The notes beneath the pieces are model-generated. The model saw only the letters and a list, made by a program, of their open reading frames with translations, did no database searches and was not told the DNA's origin. A stretch of DNA of 64,000 nt, taken from Thuidium tamariscinum (taxonomy: Eukaryota > Streptophyta > Bryopsida > Hypnales > Thuidiaceae). This document shows, one piece after another, positions 62,065 to 64,000 of the stretch (positions are counted from its first letter, which is position 1; every line of letters starts with the position of its first letter). The translations under genes were made by a program, and so were the position numbers. The stretch is from contig OX344751.2 of NCBI GenBank assembly GCA_947034885.2, positions 5,580,001-5,644,000 of the forward strand, read 5' to 3'.

Positions 62065-62785
62065 GGGTGATTGCAAGAAACACCTGCCGATTTTGTTGCG
62101 TTTGGCTGATTTTTTCAGGAGTACTTTAAAATTAGAAAACTAATTTGAAAAATATTTGAAAAATATGAATAGTATATATAGCTCTAAGATGAAGGTTTTT
62201 ACCGAAGGAAATGGATAGAAAAATTCTCTAAGTAGGAGAACTTGAAAATTGCCAAACCTTCAGAAAATACATACCTTCATATTTTAATTAGGGAAAAATA
62301 GTAAAAATAGATATTTTCAAAAAATAAAAAGTGTCCATTTGCAACAACTTTATAAAGATGTTCATTCACAAAAAACCCCACCAAAATAATATTTTATATG
62401 TTTCAAAATACAAGCAGAAGGGAGCTCACTTTATAGACCTCCACACCACATAAATTAACTATTTTTAAAAATCCTTCCCTGGAGAGCTAGAAGTCTATTA
62501 GAAGACCATATCATCCAAATTTCATCTTAAAATCATTTAAAAAAGGTACTCCATAGTACTAAAAACCCCTAAACTACAAAGTGTGACATCCAATCGGGGT
62601 TTATTTTTGGATAGTAAACTATTTTTGAAAATTATGAAAAAATTATGGAAGGTTTATGATAGTTATGAATACCTTCCCTACAAATCTTGAGTCAATCGGA
62701 GCCAAAACACAAAAGTTATGGCCAAAAAACAGATCAGCACACGTAGTCTGACACAAAATAGGACAAGTGTTTCTTGCAATCACCC
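62065..62785. mobile_element. ~720-bp MITE, copy 3 (721 bp)
   Basis: GGGTGATTGCAAGAAACAC at the left and GTGTTTCTTGCAATCACCC at the right form a perfect 19-bp inverted repeat. ATGA flanks both sides (62061-62064 and 62786-62789). The cleanest, probably youngest, copy of the family. Confidence 0.9.
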
Positions 62786-63059
62786 ATGATTTCCACGGAG
62801 ACCAGCCCGTCCTTCCAGGGAACCAATTAGTTAATTTGTTTGCTAAGTTAACTACAGTTCCGTTTGTTGAGTGGCAAGGTTTTCAGCAGAATTTAATTGA
62901 TTCATGAACTTCTACTCTGTAGCATCAAAGTAGAGGCCTCCCTAAGATCATAATGATCCTCTCTCTGTCCCTCTATATCACTCAGACCTCTCCATGAATT
63001 ACGGGGAATTTTCGCTTGACGGTGCTCTCTGAAAATCACTGAGACAGACTAACTTCATG

Positions 63060-63700
63060 TTATATTGTTACAGCACCTTGCGGGTCAGGAAATTCTTGTG
63101 CTGATGTTGATGTGCCATAACGAGAGAGCTTCTGCACAAGCTGAGCATTGCAGAGCAAGCTTTCAAGGTGGCGCTCGGTGAACTGCTGCGTTGATTGTGC
63201 TTGCCAAACATTTGAAGCAGGAGTCGTAACTATTCTGCACAAGGAATCGCGAGGATCCGATCTCAAGAGCATTCTCCAAATCCTATTTTCCCAACCCCTA
63301 AACGAGGAATCCAAGCTCACAAGGTTGCTACTTGCTACAGTAAGTAGTTCTCTCTGGCCTGACTCCAGTCTTCCTCCGACAATTAATCGCTGTAGCAGTT
63401 CCGATAAATTATGACTAAGTCCGATAAGTCCAAGCATCAAAGCAGGGTATAGGGTTGAAAGCCATCGTCTGTAACTCTGTGTGAGCATCGGGACTGTAGC
63501 CAGTCCGATATCGATCAGCACACATGGGGTTTCTTGTGTTTCGTTTTTAATTGATCTCCAATTGAACTTGGGTGTCTTTCAGTCTTTCTCATCTGTGTTT
63601 CTCTATTTCAGGTTTTATTTAGTGCCAAGACCCAAGACGTAGTACTATTTAAAGAGTTCGCACTCCAACCAACTGGGTGTTGTGTCCAAGTAAGAACTCC
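63060..63700 (+). promoter_or_regulatory. 5' region of trihelix copy D, with deletion
   Basis: Inverted relative of 12820-13650 and its B and C counterparts. The motif TATCGGA..TGCTACAGT is present twice in reverse (63390-63406 and 63493-63510). The leader sequence of about 380 bp between the motif region and the 5' UTR acceptor is missing: motif-side sequence joins near 63515-63525 to CACACATGGGGTTTC. The acceptor TCTATTTCAG at 63603-63612 and a CTATTTAAAG box at 63647-63656 remain. Confidence 0.5.
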
Positions 63701-63707
63701 AGCAGAA

Positions 63708-63858
63708 ATGATGACTGAGATGGATGATCCCATGGTTCTGGAGAGCGTTTTGGCAGCGCGCGCACGAGAGAAGAAGAAAGCCTTGTTAGAAACTGGTGTT
63801 TTCGAGAATTCTGTTGGTGACTCACCAGCCTCCGGTGCCGTGGAAGTTACAGATCAAG
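63708..63858 (+). CDS. Trihelix gene copy D, first coding exon (partial, runs off window)
   Basis: Exon 1 of a fourth family member, 151 bp as in B and C, starting MMTEMDDPMVLESVL and ending at the donor CAAG|GTCAGG in phase 1. Only exon 1 and about 140 bp of intron lie inside the window, so integrity of the DNA-binding exon cannot be judged. Orientation is opposite to copies A-C. Confidence 0.7.
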
Positions 63859-64000
63859 GTCAGGCACATGTGCAACTTTTGCAGTATGGAATGTACATGC
63901 GATGATTGCAACCTTGTAGTAGCTCAAGTATCAATGTGCATCATTTCCATGTTCTTCAGTCTTGCATTGCTACCTAAGCCTGATCATGCATGTGGAGCTA

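Noticed and set aside
1-64000. tRNA, rRNA, CRISPR array or bacterial operon features
   Set aside because: No cloverleaf-compatible sequence, rRNA core motif or regularly spaced repeat array noticed on either strand; intron signals and composition are eukaryotic.

Overview
The window looks like nuclear DNA of a land plant. It has GT-AG introns, a trihelix (Myb/SANT-like) DNA-binding gene family, PIF/Harbinger-type MITEs with the plant-typical GAGCATC..CCAC ends, and GC-richer gene islands in very AT-rich repeat-filled spacers. A full-length piggyBac element is unusual for a plant, so a non-seed plant (for example a bryophyte) is my guess. That is inference, not something the sequence proves.

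The backbone is a segmental tandem array of one module: [AT-rich spacer] - [trihelix gene, minus strand] - [its 5' region] - [piece of a coiled-coil gene] - [AT-rich spacer]. Module A covers about 1-16002 and module B about 16003-34800; the two are nearly identical over long stretches (1-6900 against 16003-23575). Module C, about 34800-50340, is more diverged. A fourth trihelix copy (D) starts at 63708 on the plus strand and runs off the window. The trihelix copies differ in health. A and C keep open frames across four predicted exons, and exon 2 is exactly 657 bp in A, B and C. B has an in-frame TAG just before the DNA-binding domain. D has lost most of its upstream region. The coiled-coil gene is complete only in C (three exons, 47737-49696); A and B keep short decayed fragments of its last exon.

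Because the modules are paralogous, many insertions can be read against an empty site in a sister module. This dissects several non-autonomous DNA transposon families: TTAA-flanked elements of about 222, 660 and 900 bp; a roughly 720-bp family with 4-5 bp target duplications; a 384-bp family duplicating TTAC; and two Harbinger-type MITEs duplicating TAA or TTA. At 52948-58969 a 6.0-kb piggyBac element flanked by TTAA splits an older 0.9-kb repeat. Its transposase keeps the DDD core and Cys-rich tail, but the long frame carries five in-frame stops and no frameshift. It is the obvious candidate relative of whatever mobilised the TTAA families.

The remaining spacers (about 4.2-5.5, 7.9-9.2, 14.3-15.5, 23.8-25.5, 35.0-35.9, 50.3-52.9 and 59-62 kb) show only AT-rich decayed repeats and no supportable genes.
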